DNA of 30,321 nucleotides from 2-12-FULL-42-15 sp964196565 (lineage in GTDB: Bacteria > Pseudomonadota > Gammaproteobacteria > Coxiellales > Coxiellaceae), in contig CAXMUH010000082.1 in assembly GCA_964196565.1 (NCBI GenBank), positions 1-30,321 of the forward strand, in the 5' to 3' direction. The stretch's first letter is position 1, and the number at the start of each line of letters is the position of its first letter. The notes under the pieces were generated by a model. That model saw only the letters and a program-made list of their open reading frames with translations. It was not told where the DNA came from and made no database searches. Of the stretch, positions 8,985 through 18,714 are shown in pieces. A program made the position numbers and the translations under genes.

Positions 8985-8997
8985 CCTCCTTCCTCGC

Positions 8998-10425
8998 TTA
9001 TTGCGGGAACCAAATCTGAAAATCTAAACCTTTGCCACACTCAGGGGTTTCAAGTTTAATCTCGGCGTGATGCAGTTTTGCAATTTGCAATACAATTCCA
9101 AGTCCCAATCCGCTTCCTGTGGCTTTGGTGCCAATGATTCGGAAGAATCGCTCAAATACGCGTTCTTTTAAATCATCTGGAATTCCAGGACCGTTATCAA
9201 TTACGTGAAGCACGATATTATTTTTTGTGCGTTCAATCTTGATGCTTACCGTGCTCATTTCAGGAGAGTAACGAATGGCATTATCAATAAGGTTCCGCAC
9301 TAAAATACCAATCGCAGTTGGATGACCGGTAATAATTGGTGCGTCTTCACAAGAAATAAGTTCAAGCTCGATTTTTTTGGCAATCGCATCTGGTGCCAGG
9401 TGTGCTGCCACATCGGCTGCTTCTTTACAGAGGTCCATTTGGATTGCATTATCGCGCATGGCTTCTGGTGTCATTCGATTGAGTGTCAGCAGTTGTTGCA
9501 CAACGTGAGTTCCGCGATTAACACTTGCCAATACTTTTAATAACGCATCTTTACGTTCTTCTGGAGTTTGCGAGCGAAGTGCTATTTGAGTATGCGTGTT
9601 TAGCGCTGCAAGTGGCGTTCTCAGTTCATGCGCCGCATCTGCTGTAAAACGCTTTTCTCGATGAAAAGCTTCTTGCAAGCGATTAAAGAGGTTATTTAAT
9701 TCTCTTACTAAAGGTTCAATTTCTGTGGGGACGGAAGCTAGATCCACAGGTTCTAAAAAGGTTGGTGCGCGGTGACGAACTTCTTTGGCGACTTTTTTAA
9801 GGGTATCCAATCCGCGGCCGACAATAATCCAAATCAATAAGCCTAAGAACGGATAGGTAATCAGCATGATAAAGATAGAATCTTTTGTGAGCTTGTTTTC
9901 AAGGCTTTGTCGATAATCAGTTTTTTCTGCCACCATAAAGGTTAGCTCGGTTTTTGGGTCATATAACGTGTTAACTCGCCAAGAGTCGCTGCTATGTAGC
10001 CATAGATTTGACAAGCCGTCAGTACCATTGGAAAGTGGAATTCTAGGCGTATGAATAGAATGCAGGATTAGCCGACCTTGCTTGTCCCAAATTTGAAACT
10101 CAAGATTTTTCTGTGCAGCTCTTATTGAGGATGCCTCAACGGTTTCGTGTTTGTTTTTAGGGTGTAATAGTTGCGGAAATGTTTCTAATGTTTGAGAGAG
10201 CGGTGTTAACAGGCTTCTTTGAATAGCGGAAAGGTCACGTTTATTCTCGTTAAAGTCGCTAAAAAAAGATTTAATGCGTAATGTCGAGTGAATAAGCTGA
10301 GCGTCTAATTGGATCTGGATGTCTTTATGCGCAAGAAACAAATTTCCAATAATGGCTAATGAAATAATTAGCGTAACGCTCAGCAATAAATTGATAAGCA
10401 GAAAGGTACGAATAGAAGACTTCAT
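8998..10425 (-). CDS. Two-component sensor histidine kinase (QseC/PmrB type)
   Basis: A 475-residue inner-membrane sensor kinase. One membrane segment is at about residues 7-31 and a second at about 184-203; the roughly 150 residues between them would form the periplasmic sensor region. A HAMP-like linker follows, then HisKA with FTADAAHELRTPLAALNTHT, His266 being the expected phosphorylation site. The ATPase domain shows LVRNLIDNAIRYSP (N box), DNGPGIP (G1) and GSGLGLGIV (G2). All catalytic motifs are intact. Overall it resembles the QseC/PmrB group, but the stimulus cannot be read from sequence. Its ATG overlaps the stop of the response-regulator gene as ATGA, so the two are translationally coupled. 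Confidence 0.93.
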   Translation of the reverse strand: MKSSIRTFLLINLLLSVTLIISLAIIGNLFLAHKDIQIQLDAQLIHSTLRIKSFFSDFNENKRDLSAIQRSLLTPLSQTLETFPQLLHPKNKHETVEASSIRAAQKNLEFQIWDKQGRLILHSIHTPRIPLSNGTDGLSNLWLHSSDSWRVNTLYDPKTELTFMVAEKTDYRQSLENKLTKDSIFIMLITYPFLGLLIWIIVGRGLDTLKKVAKEVRHRAPTFLEPVDLASVPTEIEPLVRELNNLFNRLQEAFHREKRFTADAAHELRTPLAALNTHTQIALRSQTPEERKDALLKVLASVNRGTHVVQQLLTLNRMTPEAMRDNAIQMDLCKEAADVAAHLAPDAIAKKIELELISCEDAPIITGHPTAIGILVRNLIDNAIRYSPEMSTVSIKIERTKNNIVLHVIDNGPGIPDDLKERVFERFFRIIGTKATGSGLGLGIVLQIAKLHHAEIKLETPECGKGLDFQIWFPQ

Positions 10426-11090
10426 TCAACCTTTTCTACCATATAACCTACGCCACGAATAGTCCGAATTAGTTTTGCACCAAAACGTTTGCGAAGATTA
10501 TGTATATGAACTTCTAGAGCATTACTGTCAATGTTCTCACTCCAACCATAAAGCGTTTGGTTAAGTTGTTCGCGAGATATAACACGACCTGAATTTTCGA
10601 GTAGTTTTTGCAGCAAGGCAAATTCGCGTCTAGATACTAAAACTTCATCACCTTTATGAGTAACAATGTGTGAAGCGGGGTCTATGGTGATTTCACCATA
10701 AGCAATTACGGGTTTAGCTCGAGAATTTGACCGGCGCTGTAATGCACGCATACGAGCACACAGTTCATCCAGATCAAAAGGCTTAGTAATATAGTCATCA
10801 GCGCCTTCATCTAATCCGTTAACTCTATCTTCAACGGTATCTCTTGCTGTTAGCATAACTACTGGAGTAGCTATGTTTTTATTACGTATCATATTAAGAA
10901 CGGTAAGACCTGAGATTTTTGGTAGCCCAATGTCTAGCACGATAATGTCAAATGTTTCGTGGTTTGAGGTGATAACATCGGCAGCAGCTCGCCCATCTTT
11001 AACCCAGTCAACTGTGTGACCGTAGTGTTTCAGTCCTGTGCGAATTCCGTCGCCTAAAAATTCATCATCTTCTACTAAAAGTACTCTCAT
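10422..11090 (-). CDS. OmpR-family response regulator (QseB/PmrA type)
   Basis: A 222-residue DNA-binding response regulator. The receiver domain has the acidic cluster EDD at residues 7-9, the phospho-acceptor Asp53 in IIVLDIGLPK, and Lys103 in ITKPFD. The C-terminal winged helix shows EVHIHNLRKRFG and the closing IRTIRGVGYMVEK. Phosphotransfer from the kinase encoded immediately downstream is expected. AAGGTGAG precedes the ATG at a suitable distance. QseB and PmrA are the closest types by architecture, but target genes are unknown. Confidence 0.93.
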   Translation of the reverse strand: MRVLLVEDDEFLGDGIRTGLKHYGHTVDWVKDGRAAADVITSNHETFDIIVLDIGLPKISGLTVLNMIRNKNIATPVVMLTARDTVEDRVNGLDEGADDYITKPFDLDELCARMRALQRRSNSRAKPVIAYGEITIDPASHIVTHKGDEVLVSRREFALLQKLLENSGRVISREQLNQTLYGWSENIDSNALEVHIHNLRKRFGAKLIRTIRGVGYMVEKVE

Positions 11091-11663
11091 GGCATCTCAC
11101 CTTGCAATTGAATGGGCTTCCTTGACAAAAGTGTTCCAAACCACATTATTCCGTTAAGTGGAAAACTTTAAGTCACTGCTGGTGTGTAATCCATGATCAT
11201 TTAGAGGTTGTTAAAGTGATTGCTTTCCTTGCGGCCAATCGTTATGACTTACCTTAAGGATTCTAGTTGCTTATGCTTTTCTTTTCAACAGAAATCACTT
11301 AATAATGCGCCTGAATTAACAATTAAGGTCAAATTATTTACTGAAGCATTAAAAAATAATTAAGAGTAACTTATTTGTGGTGATTTGCTCATATTTAAGT
11401 AACTTTATTGAATTTTTTTTTTACACATGAGCTGTTTGAAAAATGAATATTAATTATATGAAAAATGTGTATTGCTTGAATAATTTGACTAACAATCTCA
11501 AAGTTGTAGTGTTAAACTGTGAATGTTTCTTAAGCAGTCTGTATATGACATGACCAGTTGGCTTTTTGACAAGGTGGTGTTCTCGAGTAATACACCTGCT
11601 TATCTTATGATTACGGTTATATACTATTATTATAATAAATACGTTTAGCATGTGAGTTACTCT
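11091..11663. other. AT-rich intergenic region between divergent transcripts
   Basis: About 570 bases between the regulator gene (minus) and the glutamate dehydrogenase gene (plus); promoters of both must lie here. For the rightward gene, TTGACA at 11566-11571 and TATAAT at 11631-11636 are individually consensus-like but are 59 bases apart, so they do not form one promoter. On the leftward side, TTAAG occurs at 11154-11158 and 11168-11172 close to the regulator start. The 65-codon minus-strand frame over 11454-11651 looks like chance AT-rich sequence. No RNA gene is evident. Confidence 0.5.
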
Positions 11664-14600
11664 ATGCCCAATCTACGTGACATCGGTCTGGAAGCTATTG
11701 AAAAAATTGAAGAATATTCTAAGGCACGCCTGCCGGCGGATCAAGTTCAACTTTTTATAGATTTTATCAGACTGTATTTTGCACAAATGCCTATGGCTGA
11801 CCTGGTGACAAGGCCTATAGCCGATCTCTATGGATCAGCGCTATCCCAGTTTGAGCTTATGCACCATCGTAAGTTTGGTGAGTTGAAAATCAAAATATTC
11901 AACCCACAATATGAACAAGATGGTTGGCAGTCTACCCATACTATAATCCAAGTCATAGCAGATGATATGCCTTTTATGGTTGACTCGATGCGGATGGAGA
12001 TTAACCGCTTAAACTTCACCACACATTTAATGGTTTTTAGTGGTGGGGTGAAAGTCCGGCGCAATAGCAAGTGTGAAATGACCAATATTTACTCATATCA
12101 TACTCAACAAGATAAAGGCTGCTTAATCGAAGCGCCGATTCAAATGGAAATTGATCGCCAAACGGATCCTCGCGTATTGGCTGAAATTAAACGAAATCTT
12201 ACTCGAGTATTAAATGATGTTAGGTTAGCCGTTGAAGATTGGCGACCAATGTGTGCTCGAATGGAAAAGTGTATCAGTGAACTCAATCCAGAATATATGA
12301 GTCAGCCGGCGTCTGAAGTAAAAGAGGCTAAACTTTTCCTTCAGTGGCTACTCAATGATCACTTTACTTTTTTAGGTTTTCGAGATTATGACTGTGTCGG
12401 TGAGGGTAAAGACCAAGCTTTGCGCTTGATCCCCAATTCAGGTTTAGGTGTTTTGCGTGATGATACCAACAGCAAAATGTTGCGCCAATATTTTGATTTA
12501 CCAAGGAAAGCTCGCGAAGTAGCGTTGTCTACAGAGGAGCTTCTCATTATTTCAAAAACCAATACCATGTCGACTGTGCATCGCCCAACTTATACAGACT
12601 ATGTCGGTGTGAAACGTTTCAATGAAAAAGGCGAGCTCGTTGGGGAGCGTCGATTTATCGGCCTTTATACTTCTGAGGCGTATCGTGTAGATCCGCGTGA
12701 GATCCCATTTATTCGACACAAAGTTAATTTGATTGTTAAATTATCCAAGCTGCCAATGCACAGTCATGCGGGTAAAGATTTATTGCATATTATATCGCTT
12801 TTGCCAAGGGATGATTTATTTCATGCAACAACGGAAGAACTATTTCAAATTGCTATTGGGATTTTGCATATGCAAGATCGTCGATGCACTCGACTTTTTG
12901 TTCGCCGGGATGCTTATGGGCGATTTATTTCCTGCATTCTTTATTTACCACGAGAGAACTTAAACACCAAACAAGTTGAGCGTGTTCAAGCCTTATTAAA
13001 AGAAACTTTTCACGGTCTAGACATCACCCACAACACCAATGTTTCAGAATCATCTTTGGCTCGGATACACTTTGTGGTGCGTGTAAATCCACGAAGACGC
13101 TTGGTTTATGATGTGGATGCGCTTGAGAGCAAAGTTTCTGAACTGACTCAGTCTTGGCAGGATGGATTGTATGAAGAAGTGTTGGACTATTTTGGCGAGG
13201 AGCGTGGCAACCAGTATTTTTGCGAATACCGCCATGCATTTCCAGCGGGTTATCAAGATACATTTGAACATCGTGTTGCGGTATTTGATATTGAGCATAT
13301 TGAGCAACTTGAAAAAGAAGATCAGCTGGGAATGAGTTTTTATCGTCCGTTAGGTGCTACAAAAGACGTTATTCGCTTTAAGCTTTATCACCGACATACC
13401 ACAGTTCCTTTGTCAGATGCGGTGCCAACGTTAGAAAATATGGGTTTGCGCGTGATTGGCGAACAACCTTATAGACTGAAATTTCTTGATGGCAGCACGG
13501 TTTGGATTAATGATTTCAGTATGACCTATACTAAAGAGCCTACCTTTGAAGTCGATCGCGTTAAATCTGTTTTTCAAGAGGCGTTTCAAAAAATATGGCA
13601 AGGTGAAGCTGAAAATGATGCTTTTAATCGACTTGTATTAGAGGCTGAACTGACTTGGCGAGAGATTAGTGTGCTGCGTGCATACACCAAGTATTTTCGT
13701 CAAATGGGGTTTACTTTTAGCGAACAATATATTGCCTCGACACTTATTAATAATAATGAAATTGCAAAACTTTTGGTTGAGTATTTTATCGTTCGATTTA
13801 CTCCTTTTAGTGATAAAAAAGAAAAATTAAGCGAAGAAAAAACACTTGAAAAGATCGACCTTGCTTTAGATGATATTATCATTTTAGATGAGGATCGAAT
13901 TTTTCGTCGTTATCTTGCATTGATTCAAGCGACATTGCGCACCAATTATTTTCAGCTTGACAATGGTGTGCATAAATCTTATTTATCGCTAAAGCTTGAT
14001 CCAACCTTAGTGCCAGAGTTGCCATTACCCTTACCCAAATATGAGATCTTTGTTTATTCGCCACGCTTTGAAGGGGTGCATTTGCGTGCGGCAAAAGTCG
14101 CGCGAGGCGGTATTCGCTGGTCAGATAGACCCGAAGATTTTCGAACTGAAGTATTGGGCTTAATGAAAGCGCAACAAGTAAAAAATGCGTTGATTGTTCC
14201 AGCCGGCGCTAAGGGCGGGTTTGTCCCCAAATTTTTACCTCTTGATGGTACGCGTAAAGAAATATTGCAAGAAGGTATTGCCTGTTATGAAGATTTTATT
14301 AGTGGCCTATTAGATGTAACGGATAATCTGATTGATGGCAAAGTCATCACTCATGAAAATACCGTTTGTTATGATGATGAAGATCCTTATATCGTCGTGG
14401 CTGCGGATAAAGGTACCGCCACATTTTCTGATATTGCTAATCGAATTGCTGAGGAGCGTAATTACTGGCTGGGTGATGCGTTCGCCTCAGGTGGATCCAC
14501 GGGCTACGACCATAAAAAAATGGCAATTACTGCACGTGGCGCATGGGTTTCTGCAGAACGCCACTTCCAAAATTTTGGTGTTAATGTCGATGACAGCGAA

Positions 14601-16586
14601 ATCACCGTAGTTGGTATTGGCGACATGAGCGGCGATGTTTTCGGCAATGGAATGCTTTTATCCACTCATGTTAAATTGGTTGGTGCATTTAATCATATGC
14701 ATATTTTTCTCGACCCGAGTCCAGATCCTAGCATTAGTTTTAAAGAGCGAAAACGCCTTTTTGAAATGCCACGTTCAACTTGGGATGATTATGATAAAGC
14801 CTTAATTTCTAAAGGTGGTGGTGTCTATTCTCGATTTTCAAAGGCAGTCCCACTGACACCTGAGGTGAAAAAGCTGCTGAACATTGATGTTGATCGCTTG
14901 GAACCTAATGACTTAATAAAAGCGATATTGACTGCGCGGGTAGATTTATTTTGGAACGGTGGCATCGGAACCTATGTTAAAGCCAGCAGTGAGTCAAACG
15001 AAGCTGCAGGTGATCGCAGCAATGATGGTGTGCGAGTTAATGGCAAAGATTTAAATGCACGTGTTGTGTGTGAGGGTGGTAATTTAGGGTTTACCCAACT
15101 GGGCCGCGTTGAGTATGAATTGGCCGGCGGGCGCATGAACACTGATTTTATCGATAATTCTGCCGGGGTTGATACTTCCGATCACGAAGTGAATATTAAA
15201 ATCTTACTGAATACGATCGTCGGTTGCGGTGATTTGACCTGTAAACAGCGAAACACATTGTTGGCTGGAATGTCCGATGAAGTGGCTGATCTTGTATTGC
15301 AGGATAATTATCAGCAAAATCGAGTCATCAGCTTATCTTCTTTTTATTCAGCAAAAATGCTTACGCTGTTGATGTTGTATATTCGGGAACTTGAAAAACA
15401 AGGTCGAATCAATCGCGAGCTTGAATTTCTCCCTCAAGATAAAGCTATTTTAGAGCGGCGCTCTTTGGGCAAAGGACTGACTCGCCCTGAGTTAGCCGTG
15501 TTGTTAGCTTATACAAAAAACACGCTTATACAGGATGTCACTGATTCAGATTTGGTGACAGATCCTTATCTTTCCAATATGGTTTTAGATGCATTTCCCA
15601 CACCTTTGCGTAAAAAATATAACGACGCGATACGCAACCACTATTTGGCTAAAGATATTATTGCGACACAAGTTAGTAATCGTGTTGTGTCTGATATGGG
15701 GATTACTTTTATTTATCTGATGCAAGATGAAATGGGTGCTACAATTGCATCCATTGTGCGCGCCTATTCGGCGGCCAAAGTAATTTTTGAGCTCGACACA
15801 TTTAATCTCGAAATTGAATCTTTAGATTATCAAGTAGATGCTGATTTACAATATAAGATGATCTATGAAGGCATACGGGTTGTGCGCCGTGCGACACGTT
15901 GGTTTTTACGAAATCGCAGAGATAATTTAGGTATCGTTAAAAACATCGAAGAATTTACTGCAAACGTTGGCATCATTTATGAGCGACTACCAAAATTGAT
16001 GCTGGGTGCTAATAAAGAACGATTTGATAAACATGTGGCCTCTTTGGTTAAGCAAAATGTACCAGAAATAATTGCGATTAAAACCGCAAGCGCTGCGCGT
16101 GTTTATCATGCATTGAATATTATTGAAGCGGCAAGTGTGCACAACGCAGATATTTTTCGTGTAGCCAAAATTTACTTTATGTTGGTTGATCGATTAGATT
16201 TACTTTGGTTCCGTGATCAAATAAATGCATACCCTGTTGGTAATCATTGGTCAGTATTAGCAAAAGCTGCTTACAAAGGCGATTTAGATTGGGTGCAGCG
16301 CGCTTTAACTGTGGGAGTGCTTCGAGTTAAAGCCAGAAGTATTCCAGGTAAAGTAAAACTTTGGTTTTCAAGGCATGAAGATGGAATTACGCGTTGGAAG
16401 TCAATTATTTCCGAATTACGTAGCTCTGAGACACCAGAATTTGCTATATTATTTGTGGCGATTAGGGAATTATTAGACCTTGCTGAAATGAGTATGCGGG
16501 ATAATTATTCGGATGTGCCGCAGGCATTGACTCAAAAAGGAAAAGATGATGCAGAGCCTCGATCAGGCGATACCGACGGAATGTAA
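11664..16586 (+). CDS. gdhB: NAD-specific glutamate dehydrogenase, large 180-kDa type
   Basis: About 1640 residues, the normal size of the giant NAD-dependent glutamate dehydrogenases (COG2902). These deaminate glutamate to 2-oxoglutarate and ammonia for catabolism. The N-terminal half is the long ACT-containing regulatory part. The catalytic core near residues 810-860 shows ARGGIRWSDRPEDFRTEVLG and LIVPAGAKGGFVPK; GIGDMSGDVFGNGML and CEGGNLGFTQLGR follow in the nucleotide-binding part, then a helical C-terminal region. The frame reaches a GTG at 11652, but the ATG at 11664 is preferred because GTGAG at 11652-11656 is placed like a ribosome-binding site. The 3' end overlaps the next gene by 41 bases. 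Together with the arginine deiminase genes downstream it suggests reliance on amino acids as carbon and energy sources. Confidence 0.95.
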   Translation: MPNLRDIGLEAIEKIEEYSKARLPADQVQLFIDFIRLYFAQMPMADLVTRPIADLYGSALSQFELMHHRKFGELKIKIFNPQYEQDGWQSTHTIIQVIADDMPFMVDSMRMEINRLNFTTHLMVFSGGVKVRRNSKCEMTNIYSYHTQQDKGCLIEAPIQMEIDRQTDPRVLAEIKRNLTRVLNDVRLAVEDWRPMCARMEKCISELNPEYMSQPASEVKEAKLFLQWLLNDHFTFLGFRDYDCVGEGKDQALRLIPNSGLGVLRDDTNSKMLRQYFDLPRKAREVALSTEELLIISKTNTMSTVHRPTYTDYVGVKRFNEKGELVGERRFIGLYTSEAYRVDPREIPFIRHKVNLIVKLSKLPMHSHAGKDLLHIISLLPRDDLFHATTEELFQIAIGILHMQDRRCTRLFVRRDAYGRFISCILYLPRENLNTKQVERVQALLKETFHGLDITHNTNVSESSLARIHFVVRVNPRRRLVYDVDALESKVSELTQSWQDGLYEEVLDYFGEERGNQYFCEYRHAFPAGYQDTFEHRVAVFDIEHIEQLEKEDQLGMSFYRPLGATKDVIRFKLYHRHTTVPLSDAVPTLENMGLRVIGEQPYRLKFLDGSTVWINDFSMTYTKEPTFEVDRVKSVFQEAFQKIWQGEAENDAFNRLVLEAELTWREISVLRAYTKYFRQMGFTFSEQYIASTLINNNEIAKLLVEYFIVRFTPFSDKKEKLSEEKTLEKIDLALDDIIILDEDRIFRRYLALIQATLRTNYFQLDNGVHKSYLSLKLDPTLVPELPLPLPKYEIFVYSPRFEGVHLRAAKVARGGIRWSDRPEDFRTEVLGLMKAQQVKNALIVPAGAKGGFVPKFLPLDGTRKEILQEGIACYEDFISGLLDVTDNLIDGKVITHENTVCYDDEDPYIVVAADKGTATFSDIANRIAEERNYWLGDAFASGGSTGYDHKKMAITARGAWVSAERHFQNFGVNVDDSEITVVGIGDMSGDVFGNGMLLSTHVKLVGAFNHMHIFLDPSPDPSISFKERKRLFEMPRSTWDDYDKALISKGGGVYSRFSKAVPLTPEVKKLLNIDVDRLEPNDLIKAILTARVDLFWNGGIGTYVKASSESNEAAGDRSNDGVRVNGKDLNARVVCEGGNLGFTQLGRVEYELAGGRMNTDFIDNSAGVDTSDHEVNIKILLNTIVGCGDLTCKQRNTLLAGMSDEVADLVLQDNYQQNRVISLSSFYSAKMLTLLMLYIRELEKQGRINRELEFLPQDKAILERRSLGKGLTRPELAVLLAYTKNTLIQDVTDSDLVTDPYLSNMVLDAFPTPLRKKYNDAIRNHYLAKDIIATQVSNRVVSDMGITFIYLMQDEMGATIASIVRAYSAAKVIFELDTFNLEIESLDYQVDADLQYKMIYEGIRVVRRATRWFLRNRRDNLGIVKNIEEFTANVGIIYERLPKLMLGANKERFDKHVASLVKQNVPEIIAIKTASAARVYHALNIIEAASVHNADIFRVAKIYFMLVDRLDLLWFRDQINAYPVGNHWSVLAKAAYKGDLDWVQRALTVGVLRVKARSIPGKVKLWFSRHEDGITRWKSIISELRSSETPEFAILFVAIRELLDLAEMSMRDNYSDVPQALTQKGKDDAEPRSGDTDGM

Positions 16587-17448
16587 TATTCCATCGAAGT
16601 TTGTCGAAGTGCATGGTTCCAAAATGCATTACCTACAAAAGGGTAGCGGCGATCCCATTCTATTTATCCATGGGATGCCAACTTCTTCCTATCTATGGCG
16701 TAACATCATTCCTGGATTATCTGATCTTGGCACTTGCATTGCGCCAGACTTAATTGGCATGGGCCAATCCGATAAACCCGATATTGAATATACCGCATTC
16801 GATCATATCAAATACTTAGAAGGCTTTATTAAAGCTTTAGATTTAAAAAATATCACTTTGGTGTTGCACGGTTGGGGATCCGTGATGGGATTTGATTATG
16901 CATCCCGCTTTGAAAACAATATCAAAGGATTAGCATTTTACGAATCCCATATTCGACCCAATGTGGAGTGGGATATGCTTTCGCTACCGGTGCAACAGTT
17001 GGCCACATTGTTAAATCGTCCAGGTGCGAGCTATCAAGCAATCGTGGAGCACAATTATTTAATAAAGAAACTTCTACCTCATGGAGTATTAAGGAAGCTG
17101 ACAGACGTTGAGCTTGCTTTCTATGCGAAGCCATTTCAGACTAAGGAATCGCGCAAACCTTTATGGCAATATATTCTAGAGTTGCCACTTGGAGCAAATG
17201 AAGGTGAAGTGGTGGAGTTGATTGGTCGTTATTCGCAATGGTTAACTCAATCAACGTCACCTAAGTTATTAATGTATGCGATGCCCGGGTTTACAACTAC
17301 CATTGAGACGGTTCAATGGGCAAAAAATAACTTACCCAATATTACTGTGGTTGAATTGCCTGATGCGCTTCATTTTGCACAAGAATCAATTCCTCAGCTT
17401 TTTGCAGAGGAGCTTCGTGCTTGGTACCTATCGCTGCTTGAGGCCTAA
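16546..17448 (+). CDS. Haloalkane-dehalogenase-like alpha/beta hydrolase lacking the catalytic nucleophile
   Basis: A 300-residue alpha/beta-hydrolase closely patterned on haloalkane dehalogenases (DhaA): FIHGMPTSSYLWRNIIPGL, APDLIGMGQSDKP and YTAFDHIKYLEGFI all match. Active-site comparison with Rhodococcus DhaA shows key changes. The nucleophile Asp106 in HDWGS is Gly109 here (LHGWGS), and the halide-binding Asn41 is Met44. Trp110, Glu133 (in FYESHIRP) and His276 (in ALHFAQE) are kept. Known dehalogenase chemistry therefore should not work. It may be a pseudoenzyme, or a hydrolase using another residue. Start choice: AAGGA just before ATGATG at 16546 is a good ribosome site, giving a 41-base overlap with the dehydrogenase gene, so it is probably co-transcribed with it. 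Confidence 0.88.
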   Translation: MMQSLDQAIPTECNIPSKFVEVHGSKMHYLQKGSGDPILFIHGMPTSSYLWRNIIPGLSDLGTCIAPDLIGMGQSDKPDIEYTAFDHIKYLEGFIKALDLKNITLVLHGWGSVMGFDYASRFENNIKGLAFYESHIRPNVEWDMLSLPVQQLATLLNRPGASYQAIVEHNYLIKKLLPHGVLRKLTDVELAFYAKPFQTKESRKPLWQYILELPLGANEGEVVELIGRYSQWLTQSTSPKLLMYAMPGFTTTIETVQWAKNNLPNITVVELPDALHFAQESIPQLFAEELRAWYLSLLEA

Positions 17449-17592
17449 TCCATAAATCAACGTGTTAACTCTTGTTAAATAGTGGATATGATTCAAAAAG
17501 ATACAATTGTTTTATATATGATCTTGCATTTTGTGTACATAGCTTCTAAGCTTTAAAAGAACTCTAAAACAATTTATACAAAGGAATTTGTT

Positions 17593-17775
17593 ATGAAAAA
17601 AATATTAATCATGGCTTTATTACTGATACCTGGTTTATTTCTAGCCGGTTGTGCGAGTACTGGAGACAAAGGTGATATGAAAGCAGCTCCACAAGCGAGT
17701 GCGAGTACGACTAGCTATCAATCTGGTCACAGCACTAAACTCAGCAGTAAACACCACAAAGGAAAGCTGGGCTAA
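17593..17775 (+). CDS. Small lipoprotein
   Basis: 60 residues with a textbook lipoprotein signal: MKK, a hydrophobic stretch, then the lipobox LAGC with Cys20 as the lipidation site. The mature part of about 40 residues is polar, rich in Ser, Thr, Lys and His, with no further cysteine, and is probably disordered (ending HSTKLSSKHHKGKLG). The Asp-free positions after Cys favour outer-membrane sorting by the Lol rule, but this is only inferred. AAGGA lies eight bases before the ATG. It stands alone between the dehydrogenase unit and a clear terminator. The function is unknown; such entericidin-sized lipoproteins are often poorly conserved. Confidence 0.8.
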   Translation: MKKILIMALLLIPGLFLAGCASTGDKGDMKAAPQASASTTSYQSGHSTKLSSKHHKGKLG

Positions 17776-17801
17776 GATAAGCTAAGCTAAACTCTAAACA
17801 G

Positions 17802-17834
17802 TAAAGATGCTTCAATCCAAATGAAGCATCTTTA
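17802..17834 (+). terminator. Stem-loop terminator after the lipoprotein gene
   Basis: TAAAGATGCTTCA and TGAAGCATCTTTA form a perfect 13-base stem with a 7-base loop, 27 bases after the lipoprotein stop. The T-run within and after the right arm is short, but the position and the perfect stem support a Rho-independent terminator. It would separate the lipoprotein transcript from the DUF692 gene. Confidence 0.75.
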
Positions 17835-17874
17835 TATTAAGGATTTTTGTCGCGCATAAATCCAAGAGAGAATA

Positions 17875-18714
17875 GTGATCAACAAGGAAGCATATAACTA
17901 CCATGGATTTGGCGTTGGATTAAGGCCTTGCCATTATTCACAATTAGACGACCCCGCACTTAATATCGATTGGTTTGAACTGCTCACCGAAGATTATTTG
18001 GTGGATGGTGGAATCAACTTACATTATTTAGATCAAATTGCAGCGAATTACCCCTGCACACTGCATGGTGTGTCACTATCGATCGGGTCTTGTGATCCAC
18101 TCAATCAGCACTATCTAACCAAATTACGAAATTTGTGTGAACGAGCAAAACCTTTATGGGTTTCAGATCATTTTTGTTGGACGGGTGTCAATAAAGTTAA
18201 TTTACATGATTTAATGCCGCTTCCTTACACCCAGGAGTGCATAAACCATTTGGTTACTCGCATTAAAGCGGTGCAGGATTTTTTAGGTCAGCGTATTTTA
18301 CTTGAAAATATTTCCAGTTATATTGATTATAAAGCTTCAACTATGACAGAGTGGGAATTTATCAGTGAGGTGTCACAGCTTGCCGATTGTTTTTTGTTGT
18401 TAGATATTAATAATGTGTATGTAAATGCTCATAACCATCAATTTAATCCAACAACGTTTATCGATTATTTGCCACTCGACCGGGTGCGTCAATTTCATAT
18501 TGCAGGACATTTAGATCGTGGTCTTCATCTTATTGATACGCATGACGCTGCTGTGATTGATCCGGTTTGGGATTTGTATGCAAGAGCGTTAACAAGGTTT
18601 CCTGATGCGGCGTTAATTCTTGAGCGCGACGCCAATATTCCATCATTGCCTGAGATGTCAGCGGAATTAGCCATTGCTAGAGGCATTAAAAACTCAATTG
18701 GGCTAGAAGTATGA
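17875..18714 (+). CDS. DUF692 multinuclear non-heme iron oxidative enzyme (MNIO, BufB/HvfB type)
   Basis: 279 residues, a TIM-barrel DUF692 protein. Characterised members (MbnB, TglH, BufB) use two or three iron ions to modify residues, often cysteines, in small precursor peptides. Conserved patterns are FGVGLRPCHY, LHGVSLSIGS, SDHFCW (His99), HDLMPLPYT, LLENISSY (Glu144), LLDINNVYVNAHN (Asp177, Asn180), FHIAGH (His208) and DTHDAAV (Asp221, His223), with a final Glu in LILERD (Glu250). These are the expected metal-ligand positions. The start is a GTG preceded by AAGAGAGA. The gene overlaps the following DUF2063 gene by four bases (ATGA), the usual enzyme-partner arrangement. No precursor of the DUF2282 type is seen next to it; only the small lipoprotein is close by. 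Confidence 0.9.
   Translation: MINKEAYNYHGFGVGLRPCHYSQLDDPALNIDWFELLTEDYLVDGGINLHYLDQIAANYPCTLHGVSLSIGSCDPLNQHYLTKLRNLCERAKPLWVSDHFCWTGVNKVNLHDLMPLPYTQECINHLVTRIKAVQDFLGQRILLENISSYIDYKASTMTEWEFISEVSQLADCFLLLDINNVYVNAHNHQFNPTTFIDYLPLDRVRQFHIAGHLDRGLHLIDTHDAAVIDPVWDLYARALTRFPDAALILERDANIPSLPEMSAELAIARGIKNSIGLEV

Noticed and set aside
11154..11172. Two TTAAG direct repeats upstream of the response regulator, resembling a PmrA/QseB box
   Set aside because: The copies start 14 bases apart rather than the roughly 11 expected for that box, and TTAAG is common in this AT-rich stretch.
11454..11651. 65-codon minus-strand open frame upstream of glutamate dehydrogenase
   Set aside because: It is AT-rich, has low-information composition with no recognisable motif, and covers the region expected to hold the dehydrogenase promoter.
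17776..17800. Short GCTAA tandem repeat after the lipoprotein stop
   Set aside because: Only three or four imperfect units of five bases; easily chance.
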